A stretch of 64,000 nucleotides of DNA from Bacteriovoracales bacterium (GTDB lineage Bacteria; Bdellovibrionota; Bacteriovoracia; Bacteriovoracales; Bacteriovoracaceae): the NCBI GenBank assembly GCA_030149295.1, contig JASBRV010000049.1, positions 22,221 to 86,220 on the forward strand, read 5' to 3'. This document shows, in pieces, positions 24,315 to 31,698 of the stretch; the first letter of the stretch is position 1; each line of letters begins with the position of its first letter. Under the pieces are notes generated by a model. That model was not told the origin of the DNA and did not search any database. It was given only the letters and a program-made list of their open reading frames with translations. A program made the position numbers and the translations under genes.

Positions 24315-25142
24315 CTAGTGAGTTTTAATAGCGAGGTTCTCCTCTTCACTCCAATCTGGCACAGTTAAACCCATCTCTGCACAAAGTCCTTTGATCTCTT
24401 CAACGAAAACGTCACGAACTTCTTTATTCGTTCTTTTCTTAAGACCTAGTCTGACATAGATATCATTGGCTCCACCAATAGTCTTACCAAAGACATTCAT
24501 CACACGTGGCCACCATAGGTTGAGTCTTTCTTGAACAAACTTTCTTCTTTCTGGATCTTTACAAAGCTTCTTCATGTTGGTGTCACCATGAGTGACGTGA
24601 AAAACTTCTTCTTTGTAAATTCCTTCAATTCCTTTTTTCCAAGGGAGGTAAGAGGAATGCAGAGTATCTTCTAGCTGGTGACCGGCAGCGCGATCCATTA
24701 GGAAGTTAAAAAGAATGAAGTCTTCCCAATATTTAATTTGGTAATAGAAGATATTAACGCGATAATCATCCTTTAGGCGTTGAAAGCCAATATTGATATC
24801 GTCCTCAGGCAGTTTCCAGCCCATGTCCGTCTTCTCAATATGCTCCTCTGGGTTTTCACCAAGATCACGCAACATTTTGTATATCACTTGTGAGTGGCGC
24901 ATTTCATCTTTAGTGATTTGGGCCACAAGCACTTTTTCCTTAACATCAGGAGCCTTTTCAATCCAAGGCATGTAGCCGAGTGCTCCAGAGTATTCTGAGT
25001 CACCTTGCATCCAAAGCAGGTTCATAAGGTGTTTTCTGTAGAGGGGAGGGAGGTCTTCACCTTTTTCGAAAGTGCGTCCATTAGCAATTTCTTCAAAAAG
25101 CTTTTCTTCTTCCGGTGAATACTGACCAACATTTGCTGTCAT
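24315..25142 (-). CDS. PaaA/PaaC-family di-iron protein (phenylacetyl-CoA epoxidase-like)
   Basis: 275 residues. Matches the Phenylacetic acid catabolic family: a helical bundle with carboxylate/histidine ligands in G-D-S-E-Y-S-G, K-D-E-M-R-H, Y-W-E-D-F and K-E-E-V-F-H, the pattern of a di-iron oxygenase, plus W-W-P-R-V-M-N-V-F-G and G-L-T-V-P-D-W near the end as in PaaA. PaaA is the catalytic subunit of ring 1,2-phenylacetyl-CoA epoxidase. This protein is somewhat shorter than usual, and no paaB, paaC, paaD or paaE is in the window, so its partners and true substrate are open. Start has AAGGAG six bases ahead. It follows paaG with a 142-base gap that may hold its own promoter. Confidence 0.72.
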   Translation of the reverse strand: MTANVGQYSPEEEKLFEEIANGRTFEKGEDLPPLYRKHLMNLLWMQGDSEYSGALGYMPWIEKAPDVKEKVLVAQITKDEMRHSQVIYKMLRDLGENPEEHIEKTDMGWKLPEDDINIGFQRLKDDYRVNIFYYQIKYWEDFILFNFLMDRAAGHQLEDTLHSSYLPWKKGIEGIYKEEVFHVTHGDTNMKKLCKDPERRKFVQERLNLWWPRVMNVFGKTIGGANDIYVRLGLKKRTNKEVRDVFVEEIKGLCAEMGLTVPDWSEEENLAIKTH

Positions 25143-25205
25143 TATGATCTCCTTAGTCTTTTTAATTACTTTTAAATATTGTCCGTCTTTATTATTTCTT
25201 TATTT

Positions 25206-25235
25206 ATACTAGTATTTTATCAGGAAAACCGTCAC
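25206..25235 (-). promoter_or_regulatory. Possible promoter of the paaA-like gene
   Basis: On the minus strand GTGACG (25235-25230), 18 bases, TAGTAT (25211-25206), followed by AT-rich DNA and a 63-base leader. Four of six matches in each box. It would allow expression separate from hpd-paaF-paaG. Confidence 0.35.
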
Positions 25236-25284
25236 CTTGAGAAATCTCATACTTTAGACCATGGACTCTTTGCAGGGTCTTTGT

Positions 25285-26085
25285 CTAACTACCTGAAAAC
25301 TCTGGCTTCCTCTTGTCAAAAAAGGCCGATAGCCCTTCTTGATAGTCGTTACTTGCGCCTAAAAAGCGCTGAGTGGCCGTTTCTCTTGCCATAGAGCTGG
25401 CGAAGTCTTTTTCACCTGCTTCCTGGAGGTTTTTCTTTATAAGCTCCAAAGAAAGGGGCGCCATGGTATTGATTTTATCGGACATTTGCAAGGCGGCCTC
25501 AACGGGCTTTTCTTCAATACGGTTAATCATACCTGCTTTTAAGAGGTCCTCACTAAAGAGGGCTTCGTTAAAGAGGAAGAACTCGAGAGTTTTGTTGTAA
25601 CCCAAACCCTTAACAAAGGTGAAGGAACTGCCAGCATCGGGAGCCAGTCCTAATTGGCTAAAGCCAGAGACAAATTTTACTTTGGGAGCGGCGACGATGA
25701 GGTCACAGGCCATGGCCACACTAAGGCCAGCTCCTGCTGCGACACCATTGATAGCACCTATAACGAGCTTCTTGGAATCGCGAATAGCATTGATTAGGGG
25801 GTTCCATTCTGTTTCTAATGTTTCTCCAAGGTCGACTTTGTTGCCTTCACTTCCCTGAACATTGCGATCATTTAAATCTTGGCCAGAACAAAAGGCCTTA
25901 CCTTCGGCAGTAAGAATAAGAGAGCGAATGCTCTCGTCTTTATTGCCCATACGAATGGCCTTAACAATTTCATTCTTAGCTTGTTTATTGAGGGCATTGT
26001 AGACTTCGGGTCGATTGATGGTCATAATCAGGGTTTCACCCTGTTGAGTACATTTAATAAAATCAAAAGAGTTCCAGTCACTCAT
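25285..26085 (-). CDS. paaG: PaaG-type ring-1,2-epoxyphenylacetyl-CoA isomerase (crotonase family)
   Basis: 266 residues, normal length. In the phenylacetate pathway PaaG isomerises the ring epoxide to an oxepin-CoA and also shifts a double bond later on. It has the crotonase fold with the PaaG hallmark F-C-S-G-Q-D-L-N-D-R-N-V (residues 65-76), the oxyanion-hole G-V-A-A-G-A-G and L-G-L-A-P-D-A-G, whose Asp corresponds to the PaaG catalytic Asp; Glu at the hydratase positions is absent. Ends F-x-K-R-K-P-E-F-S-G-S. Lies 23 bases after paaF in the hpd operon. Confidence 0.82.
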   Translation of the reverse strand: MSDWNSFDFIKCTQQGETLIMTINRPEVYNALNKQAKNEIVKAIRMGNKDESIRSLILTAEGKAFCSGQDLNDRNVQGSEGNKVDLGETLETEWNPLINAIRDSKKLVIGAINGVAAGAGLSVAMACDLIVAAPKVKFVSGFSQLGLAPDAGSSFTFVKGLGYNKTLEFFLFNEALFSEDLLKAGMINRIEEKPVEAALQMSDKINTMAPLSLELIKKNLQEAGEKDFASSMARETATQRFLGASNDYQEGLSAFFDKRKPEFSGS

Positions 26086-26108
26086 AATAATTCCTTATAC
26101 TTTCTAAT

Positions 26109-26909
26109 TTAGTGGCCCTTGTATTGGGGTTTTCTTTTTTCTAAGAAGGCTTGCATCCCTTCTTTTTGATCGTCCATAGAAAAAGTTAGGTAAAAGTTTC
26201 GCCTTTCAAGTCTTAAACCCTCGTCAAGGGTGGTATTAAAGGCAGCGATAATACTTTCTTTGATGAGCCTAAGTGCCATCGGTGACTTTACGGCCATTTT
26301 CTTGGCGATTTCACGAGCTTCTTTTAGAGTTGTCCGCGTGGGAACGACCTTGGACACCAAACCCATTTCAAAAGCCTGTTCAGCGGAGAACATTTCTCCC
26401 GTGAGAGCGTAGTAGCTGGCCTTAGCCTTACCAATTGTTCTGGTAAAACGTTGGGTACCACCAGCACCTGGAGTAATCCCTAGATTAATTTCAGGTTGAC
26501 CAAATTTTGAGTTGTCTCCAGCAATAATAGTGTCACATGCCATGGCAAGCTCATGACCGCCACCAAGGCAAAAGCCATTCACGGCAGCGACGATAGGAAG
26601 GGGAAATTGATTAAAGCGACGCCATAGAGATTCTCGTTCATCTTTGATTTGATCAGAGGGTTCTGATGCAAGCATTTGAGCAATATCAGCACCCGCAGCA
26701 AAAGCCTTGTCATTTCCTGTGAGAATAACCACTCTTGTGGCGTTATTTCTCTCTAGTTCTTCTAAAGTGAGAACGATTTCTTTTAAGGTTTGGGTGTTAA
26801 GGGCATTGAGGACCTTGGGACGATTGAGAGTGATGGTCACGATACCTTCACTCTCTAAGGCCTTTGAGTCAACGAGTATATTTTCAAAGTCCCAGTTCAT
26901 ACTACTCAA
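26109..26909 (-). CDS. paaF: Enoyl-CoA hydratase, PaaF type
   Basis: 266 residues. Crotonase fold with both catalytic glutamates, in G-G-G-H-E-L-A-M-A-C-D and Q-P-E-I-N-L-G-I-T-P-G-A-G-G-T-Q-R, and A-F-A-A-G-A-D-I-A forming the CoA pocket. These match PaaF (2,3-dehydroadipyl-CoA hydratase) and short-chain enoyl-CoA hydratases in general; the neighbourhood with paaG and hpd favours the former. An N-terminal extension of about 12 residues precedes the usual start. The ATG lies 8 bases inside the end of the dioxygenase gene, so translation is coupled. Confidence 0.78.
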   Translation of the reverse strand: MSSMNWDFENILVDSKALESEGIVTITLNRPKVLNALNTQTLKEIVLTLEELERNNATRVVILTGNDKAFAAGADIAQMLASEPSDQIKDERESLWRRFNQFPLPIVAAVNGFCLGGGHELAMACDTIIAGDNSKFGQPEINLGITPGAGGTQRFTRTIGKAKASYYALTGEMFSAEQAFEMGLVSKVVPTRTTLKEAREIAKKMAVKSPMALRLIKESIIAAFNTTLDEGLRLERRNFYLTFSMDDQKEGMQAFLEKRKPQYKGH

Positions 26910-27963
26910 GGTAGCCCCTTTTCATTTGATCTCTTTCAATGGCATCAAAAAGAGCTTGAAAATTTCCCTCACCAAAACCCCAGTGATTTTTTCTTTGAAT
27001 ATATTCAAAGAAGAGGGGACCGACATAGGTTTCAGAAAAGTTTTGAATTAAATAACCTTCTGGATCACCATCAACAAGAAGCTGCCTCTGCTCTAATACT
27101 CCCAGGTCTTCTTCTACTGTAAAATCTCTATCGGGAATGGCCTCATAATAGGTGCTTGGAATGTCGAGAAATTTAATTTCACGCTCTCTTAGCTCGCCGA
27201 CGGTCTCGATGATATCAGCGGTCATTAAGGCAATATGTTGAACTCCGGCACCATTGTGAAGATCGAGAAATTCTTGGATTTGAGATTTACCACCTTCGGC
27301 TTCTGGTTCATTGATAGGAATGATCACGCTATTATTAGGAAGCTGTACGACTTCTGATTGGAGGCCTGTCTTTACTCCCTTGATATCAAAGTAGCGAGTC
27401 ACTTTCATACCAAAAATGTCTTGGTAGTATTTGACCCATTTCTTCATTTCACCTTTAGGTACATTATTTGTGAGGTGATCGATGCGGCTGACTCTTTGCT
27501 TAAGAGGTTTCGCTTGGGGATCCTCGACCTTTTCAAAGCCGGGGCGAAAGTCTGCCATAGGTCTTTCAATAAATTCGTTATGAACATCACCAAAACCTTT
27601 GATAATCGCCGTTTTATAAACTCCTTCTGAACCTTCTTGGCCTTGAAGTTCTTGAACAACATCAGCGCCACGCTTTTTGGCTTCATTTATCGCGTGTTCA
27701 CAATCTTCAACAAGGAAAGACAGAGTAGAGACACCTTCACCATGTTTTTTATAGTAGTCTCGGGCGTGTCCTGTAGGGGCGGCCCTCAAAAGAAAGCGAA
27801 CTTGACCTTGAGAAAAGAGCTCTTGGTTTTCAGGACCTTTGGCCGTCATGGCAAAGCCGAGAGTGTGAAAGAGCTTTCGGGTGGGAGTCTCCAAAGTGTC
27901 ACAGGTAAACTCAAGATGATCGATGGCCTTAATGCCAAGAGGGTTGTCAGCACTGATTGTCAT
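26902..27963 (-). CDS. hpd: 4-hydroxyphenylpyruvate dioxygenase
   Basis: 353 residues, typical length. Converts 4-hydroxyphenylpyruvate to homogentisate with Fe(II) and O2. Two VOC-fold halves; the iron ligands are H163 (R-I-D-H-L-T-N-N-V), H243 (G-V-Q-H-I-A-L) and E320 (F-F-E-Y-I-Q-R-K-N). The C-terminal G-F-G-E-G-N-F-Q-A-L-F-D-A-I-E-x-D-Q-M-K-R-G is the family's gate helix. Start has AAGGAG before it. First gene of the operon hpd-paaF-paaG(-paaA-like). The downstream homogentisate genes (hmgA, maiA, fahA) are not in this window, so how this step links to the Paa enzymes is open. Confidence 0.92.
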   Translation of the reverse strand: MTISADNPLGIKAIDHLEFTCDTLETPTRKLFHTLGFAMTAKGPENQELFSQGQVRFLLRAAPTGHARDYYKKHGEGVSTLSFLVEDCEHAINEAKKRGADVVQELQGQEGSEGVYKTAIIKGFGDVHNEFIERPMADFRPGFEKVEDPQAKPLKQRVSRIDHLTNNVPKGEMKKWVKYYQDIFGMKVTRYFDIKGVKTGLQSEVVQLPNNSVIIPINEPEAEGGKSQIQEFLDLHNGAGVQHIALMTADIIETVGELREREIKFLDIPSTYYEAIPDRDFTVEEDLGVLEQRQLLVDGDPEGYLIQNFSETYVGPLFFEYIQRKNHWGFGEGNFQALFDAIERDQMKRGYLE

Positions 27964-28009
27964 TGTGCGCTCCTTAGAAATTTAATGATAAATCGCGCCC
28001 TATTCTTTC

Positions 28010-28026
28010 AACCCTTACCTAGGGTT
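28010..28026. promoter_or_regulatory. Inverted repeat upstream of hpd
   Basis: AACCCT (28010-28015), five bases, AGGGTT (28021-28026), an exact 6-bp dyad in the 78-base gap before hpd, within TTGAAA-containing sequence (minus strand) that could form -35 elements. There is no T-tract after it, so it is more likely an operator than a terminator. Confidence 0.3.
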
Positions 28027-28041
28027 TCAAGCTGTTATTAG

Positions 28042-29181
28042 TCATTTCTTAGGGGCAAAACGATGGAAAATCTTATCTACTGGGAGAATATTCGCTTTAT
28101 AGGGAGCGAGCTGATTGATGAGGCTTTGAAAGCCTTCTGTGGGGTAATTGAGCTCTCCTTTTTTAGAGTCTCCAAGATAATGAAACATAAGAATGGCCCA
28201 GTCTCCTTGCATGATGGCTTTTTGACACATTGCAAATAGTTCTGCCGGAGTTGTGGTGTCGGTTACATTTATAGTCTTAAGGCGACTTGGATCGGTCAGG
28301 GGCAGTGTTTCGTATCCGCCACCGGCGAGTCTAATAGAGGAAAAGTGTTTTTTAAGCATTGCTAAGGATGAGCTATTGTATTTACCTAGGGGAAGGGCAA
28401 AATGATTGGCCATAGGAGGACTTCCTAAAGAACCTATTGTTTTTTTGGCTAAAGCTATTGTTTTCTCAAGGTTTTTAATTTCAGTGACTGGGGTTTTTAG
28501 ATGAGTCGATAATGACCAGCCCCAACTCCTCATTTTTGCGACCTCTTCTTCGCTTAAATAACCCTTTTTTCCAAGAGTCTCTGGAATTAGATAAGCTGTT
28601 CCAGGGAGACTCCTTTCTTTCATGACTTTTGCAGCGATAAAATTGGATTGATAGCCATCATCAAAAGTAATACTCACAAAACCTTTTTTAGGTTTGGGGA
28701 TAGTTTTAAAATCGAGAATTTCAATCTCCAATGGAGATGCTGCTCCTTTGTGGCTTAGGTAAAGAGTCATGCCATTAAAAGGGCCGAGCTCATCAGTCGT
28801 CTCTTTTTTTAGAGAGGAGCTTGCAATAGAAAGCCAGGTATCCAGTCCTTGTTGAAAAATATTGTATTGAGGGTCGGTGTAGAGAGGAAGAGTATAGCTC
28901 GCTTGGACTTTTCCTCTTTTTAGAAAAGATAGTTTATAGCCCCCAAGAGACTCTGGGTTGTTAATCTTCATGCGAATAGCAAAACTTTCAGTCCTGGGAT
29001 TCCAATTAACCCCTTGGATAAGTACACTACTGGGCTCATTGGTTTTTTCTTTTTGAATCAGGCAACTGTTTTTAGATACACTTGCAGGCCCCCATTGATG
29101 GTGACAGCTTACTTTAGCCTCTATCCCTGATAGTAAACAGAGAGCAACGATTAAAGTTGAAATAATTTTGTACTTGGGCAT
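28042..29181 (-). CDS. Exported CE4 polysaccharide deacetylase, copy 2
   Basis: 379 residues. Signal peptide (1-22, ending I-E-A), an N-terminal beta-sandwich-like region (25-155) and a NodB-type deacetylase domain (about 160-365). The catalytic base and metal ligand appear as V-S-I-T-F-D-D-G-Y-Q-S-N, the ligand His in S-T-H-L-K-T-P and the last motif in L-M-F-H-Y-L. It would remove N-acetyl groups from GlcNAc-containing polymer (PNAG-like polysaccharide or peptidoglycan). It is a clear paralogue of the gene at 30335 (both share R-[LI]-A-G-G-G-x-E-T-L-P). The start lies 31 bases inside the preceding gene. Confidence 0.82.
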   Translation of the reverse strand: MPKYKIISTLIVALCLLSGIEAKVSCHHQWGPASVSKNSCLIQKEKTNEPSSVLIQGVNWNPRTESFAIRMKINNPESLGGYKLSFLKRGKVQASYTLPLYTDPQYNIFQQGLDTWLSIASSSLKKETTDELGPFNGMTLYLSHKGAASPLEIEILDFKTIPKPKKGFVSITFDDGYQSNFIAAKVMKERSLPGTAYLIPETLGKKGYLSEEEVAKMRSWGWSLSTHLKTPVTEIKNLEKTIALAKKTIGSLGSPPMANHFALPLGKYNSSSLAMLKKHFSSIRLAGGGYETLPLTDPSRLKTINVTDTTTPAELFAMCQKAIMQGDWAILMFHYLGDSKKGELNYPTEGFQSLINQLAPYKANILPVDKIFHRFAPKK

Positions 29182-30338
29182 TGATTCTCTTTATCAAATT
29201 GAGAGAGGTATTTCACTCTTCTATGCAGAATTTTTAAATAATGGGAGCGATTTGTTTTTGTAAGAAAAAGACCAAAACTATAGGGAGAGTTATCACCGTA
29301 AAAGCGTTGTGGTTCTCTCAACCACTTGATCGTCCATTCCTGTTTTTCAAGAGCAGCTTTGGCCTTTTCTTTTACCTCAAAAAGAGATGCTCTTTTATTT
29401 TGATCGCTTTCCTTCCTCAATTGAAAATTTATCAGGGCAAGTTCTTTTGAAAGTTTTCTCTTCTCTTTATGAAATTTTTCAAGGTGGCCCATTTGCTCTT
29501 TTAAGTAATCATCAAAAGCAAGTGTCATACCAATATGACCAAGGTTATAAGAAAGCATTAATAAGATTGATTTAATCTCCTCAAAGCGATCGAGGGTAAA
29601 ATTCTCTCCTAGAAGAATTTCCACTCTCTTTTGAAGATTTGTCTCTTTAATATGATCCTCAAGATAACCACTAATGATTTTAAAGTGAAGGCCGGAATAA
29701 AGAGCATTTAAAAGAGGGTTTTTAGGTGCCTTAGTGAGATTACAGCGGTAATCGTCTTCTACAGGGGTAATGTCCTCATTTTTGATGAAGCTTAAAATAT
29801 TCTTACAGCTTTTTTTATTACTACTGCCCATCTTTTGGAGGTAAGTGTACCAAGAGGCGTTGACATCGATAATGGCCGGATGAGTGACCTGACCAAAACC
29901 AAAATCTAGTTCTTTATAGGAAATAGAGTTGTGATAAAAGCCAGACTCAGTGGCGACAATAGGATAGAAATAATCACTTTTAATTCCGAGGCAATCAACC
30001 ACAGTATTATAAACATTTGTGGTTACATTCATATAGGTTTGACTCTGGCATTGGGGAAGGGGAGATTTTTTTATTTCTTCTTCTGAGCAAAATATGAAAA
30101 GGCCTTCATTTTTACTTTCATCATGACCTAGTGATTGCGCCCATCCACGAAAAGCATTCATGCTTTTTTGGATGCATGTCTTTGGAAGCTTAAGAGGGGT
30201 GCGCGCCTCTTCTTTCATCCAAACGGGCATGTTTTCCAACTGGTCATCAATGGTGTTTTGACACAATTGTGCAGCCTCTAAGGATGTGATCAAAATAAAG
30301 AAAATAGGGAGGATGAGCCTAGACTTCTGCATATTCAT
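29151..30338 (-). CDS. Exported lytic-transglycosylase-like protein
   Basis: 395 residues with a signal peptide (1-22). Near residues 133-160 the sequence P-I-V-A-T-E-S-G-F-Y-H-N-S-I-S followed by D-F-G-F-G-Q-V-T matches the SLT-lysozyme pattern E-S-x-F-x(3)-[AV]-x-S-x(n)-G-[LF]-x-Q, with the glutamate as candidate catalytic acid. A second conserved-looking part is L-M-L-S-Y-N-L-G-H-I-G near 260. The C-terminal third is a K/E-rich helical region. Several Cys pairs suggest disulfides in the periplasm. It is sandwiched between two deacetylase genes with overlaps on both sides (ATGA with the upstream gene), so all three are made together. The substrate could be peptidoglycan. Confidence 0.55.
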   Translation of the reverse strand: MNMQKSRLILPIFFILITSLEAAQLCQNTIDDQLENMPVWMKEEARTPLKLPKTCIQKSMNAFRGWAQSLGHDESKNEGLFIFCSEEEIKKSPLPQCQSQTYMNVTTNVYNTVVDCLGIKSDYFYPIVATESGFYHNSISYKELDFGFGQVTHPAIIDVNASWYTYLQKMGSSNKKSCKNILSFIKNEDITPVEDDYRCNLTKAPKNPLLNALYSGLHFKIISGYLEDHIKETNLQKRVEILLGENFTLDRFEEIKSILLMLSYNLGHIGMTLAFDDYLKEQMGHLEKFHKEKRKLSKELALINFQLRKESDQNKRASLFEVKEKAKAALEKQEWTIKWLREPQRFYGDNSPYSFGLFLTKTNRSHYLKILHRRVKYLSQFDKENQCPSTKLFQL

Positions 30339-31495
30339 TGGTGAAACTCGCGATAAACGTCGTTTACAGTCATGATGTCGAGTCCCTCTTCTTCAAAGAG
30401 GCGGCAAAGCTCTTCAAAATCCTCAACATTGTAAGCTAAAGGGTTCTCTGGGTTTTTTTCTGGTGTTAAGTAATGAAACATTAGGATGAGCCATTCACCT
30501 TGATCTCTCGCGAGCTTAGCTCGCTCAAGAATTTCTTTTGGAGAATTGTGAGGCATAACATTAAATGTTCTCAGCATATGCCAATCTGCTGGGGGAAGAG
30601 TTTCAGCACCACCTCCTGCGATTCTCGCACTATTAAAGGTTCTTCGCACTAAAGGAAGAGTGAGCTTTCGATCTTGTTTCCCTAGCGGATAAGCAAAGTG
30701 AAAAGCATCATCTGTAGAGCCTATCGCATTAAGGTAGCCAAGGGTGTAATTAAATTCGTTATCAAGTTCATGATAGTCAAAATAAGTAATAGGAGTTTTA
30801 TGGTGAGAGGAAATATCCCAAGCCAGATCCTCTTTCATGATCCTCAATTGACTTGTGGTGAGATAGTTTTCTTGGTTGATCTCTCTTGGCATAATATAAG
30901 CAGTGCCTCTCATATTGTATTTGGCCATGATTTCCGCGGCTATGAAGTGATCGTCGTAGCTGTCATCAAAAGTGAAGGTGACCATAGAGTGAGGAAAAGA
31001 CTCCTCAATTGAAAGTTCTCTCAATTCAATATCTAGTTTTTCTCCACCTAAATAAAAGCCAAGGCGGTGGATGTTATGGAGGTTGGGCTCGCCTTGTGCT
31101 ATGGCTTCACCCATAGGAAAAGTGTAAGTAATCCAGGATTCACTTTGAATGATGTTAAAAGCTTTGTCTGTAAAAAGAGGAATTGAAACTTTAAAGAAGT
31201 TTTCATAACCACTCTCATCACTGCTAAGGCGCAACTCGATACCACTTAAACGCTCTAGGTTTGAAACTTTAAATTTGAGTCTTACAAATTTTCTATCAAA
31301 TGAGCGGGCGGCGGAAAATTTCTTCTCTATATAACTTGGCTCCTGATGAGAACTGATACGGGCCAGGTAATCTTTACCATCGCTAGGGCCATAGCTTCCA
31401 CTCCACATATTTTTCAGTTCACTAAGGTCTATAACCTCAGCTCTAAGGGTAAGGCTAAAAACAAGCAGTAATATTGGCCATGAAAGTATTTTCAT
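30335..31495 (-). CDS. Exported CE4 polysaccharide deacetylase, copy 1
   Basis: 386 residues. Signal peptide (1-19), a beta-sandwich-like carbohydrate-binding region (35-165) and a NodB deacetylase domain from about 170. Motifs are V-T-F-T-F-D-D-S-Y-D-D-H, I-S-S-H-H-K-T-P, F-A-Y-P-L-G and L-M-F-H-Y-L, so the metal triad and catalytic base look intact. The paralogue of the gene at 28042 shares the same layout, with about one third identical residues by eye. It is the first gene of the minus-strand trio and faces the glycosyltransferase gene, with 203 bases between their starts. Confidence 0.82.
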   Translation of the reverse strand: MKILSWPILLLVFSLTLRAEVIDLSELKNMWSGSYGPSDGKDYLARISSHQEPSYIEKKFSAARSFDRKFVRLKFKVSNLERLSGIELRLSSDESGYENFFKVSIPLFTDKAFNIIQSESWITYTFPMGEAIAQGEPNLHNIHRLGFYLGGEKLDIELRELSIEESFPHSMVTFTFDDSYDDHFIAAEIMAKYNMRGTAYIMPREINQENYLTTSQLRIMKEDLAWDISSHHKTPITYFDYHELDNEFNYTLGYLNAIGSTDDAFHFAYPLGKQDRKLTLPLVRRTFNSARIAGGGAETLPPADWHMLRTFNVMPHNSPKEILERAKLARDQGEWLILMFHYLTPEKNPENPLAYNVEDFEELCRLFEEEGLDIMTVNDVYREFHQ

Positions 31496-31588
31496 AAAGG
31501 GATTCCATGATGATTTTATTTATTCTTCGATTTATACCACGTCGTAGTAGTAGTTTGAATGCCCTGCGTAATAGTGTGTAATTTTAAC

Positions 31589-31679
31589 CCTGTAGGCAAG
31601 CTCCTCTTGAATAGATAACGCAAGGCGTGTAGAGATAAGAAACAATTTTTTACAGGACCCCCGAAAAAGAAAAGCCTAC
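31589..31679 (+). promoter_or_regulatory. Leader with two mutually exclusive hairpins before the synthase gene
   Basis: The segment CCTGTAGGC (31589-31597) can pair either through CCTGTA with TACAGG (31651-31656) or through GTAGGC with GCCTAC (31674-31679). The second pairing ends only a few bases before the AGAGGA ribosome-binding site of the gene at 31699. Alternative stems competing for one strand are typical of attenuators and riboswitches. The ligand is unknown. Confidence 0.35.
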
Positions 31680-31698
31680 TGAGGTTTAGAGGACAAAC

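Noticed and set aside
25179..25394. Plus-strand frame of 71 codons between the paaA-like and paaG genes
   Set aside because: It lies mainly antisense to the end of paaG and has no ribosome-binding site.
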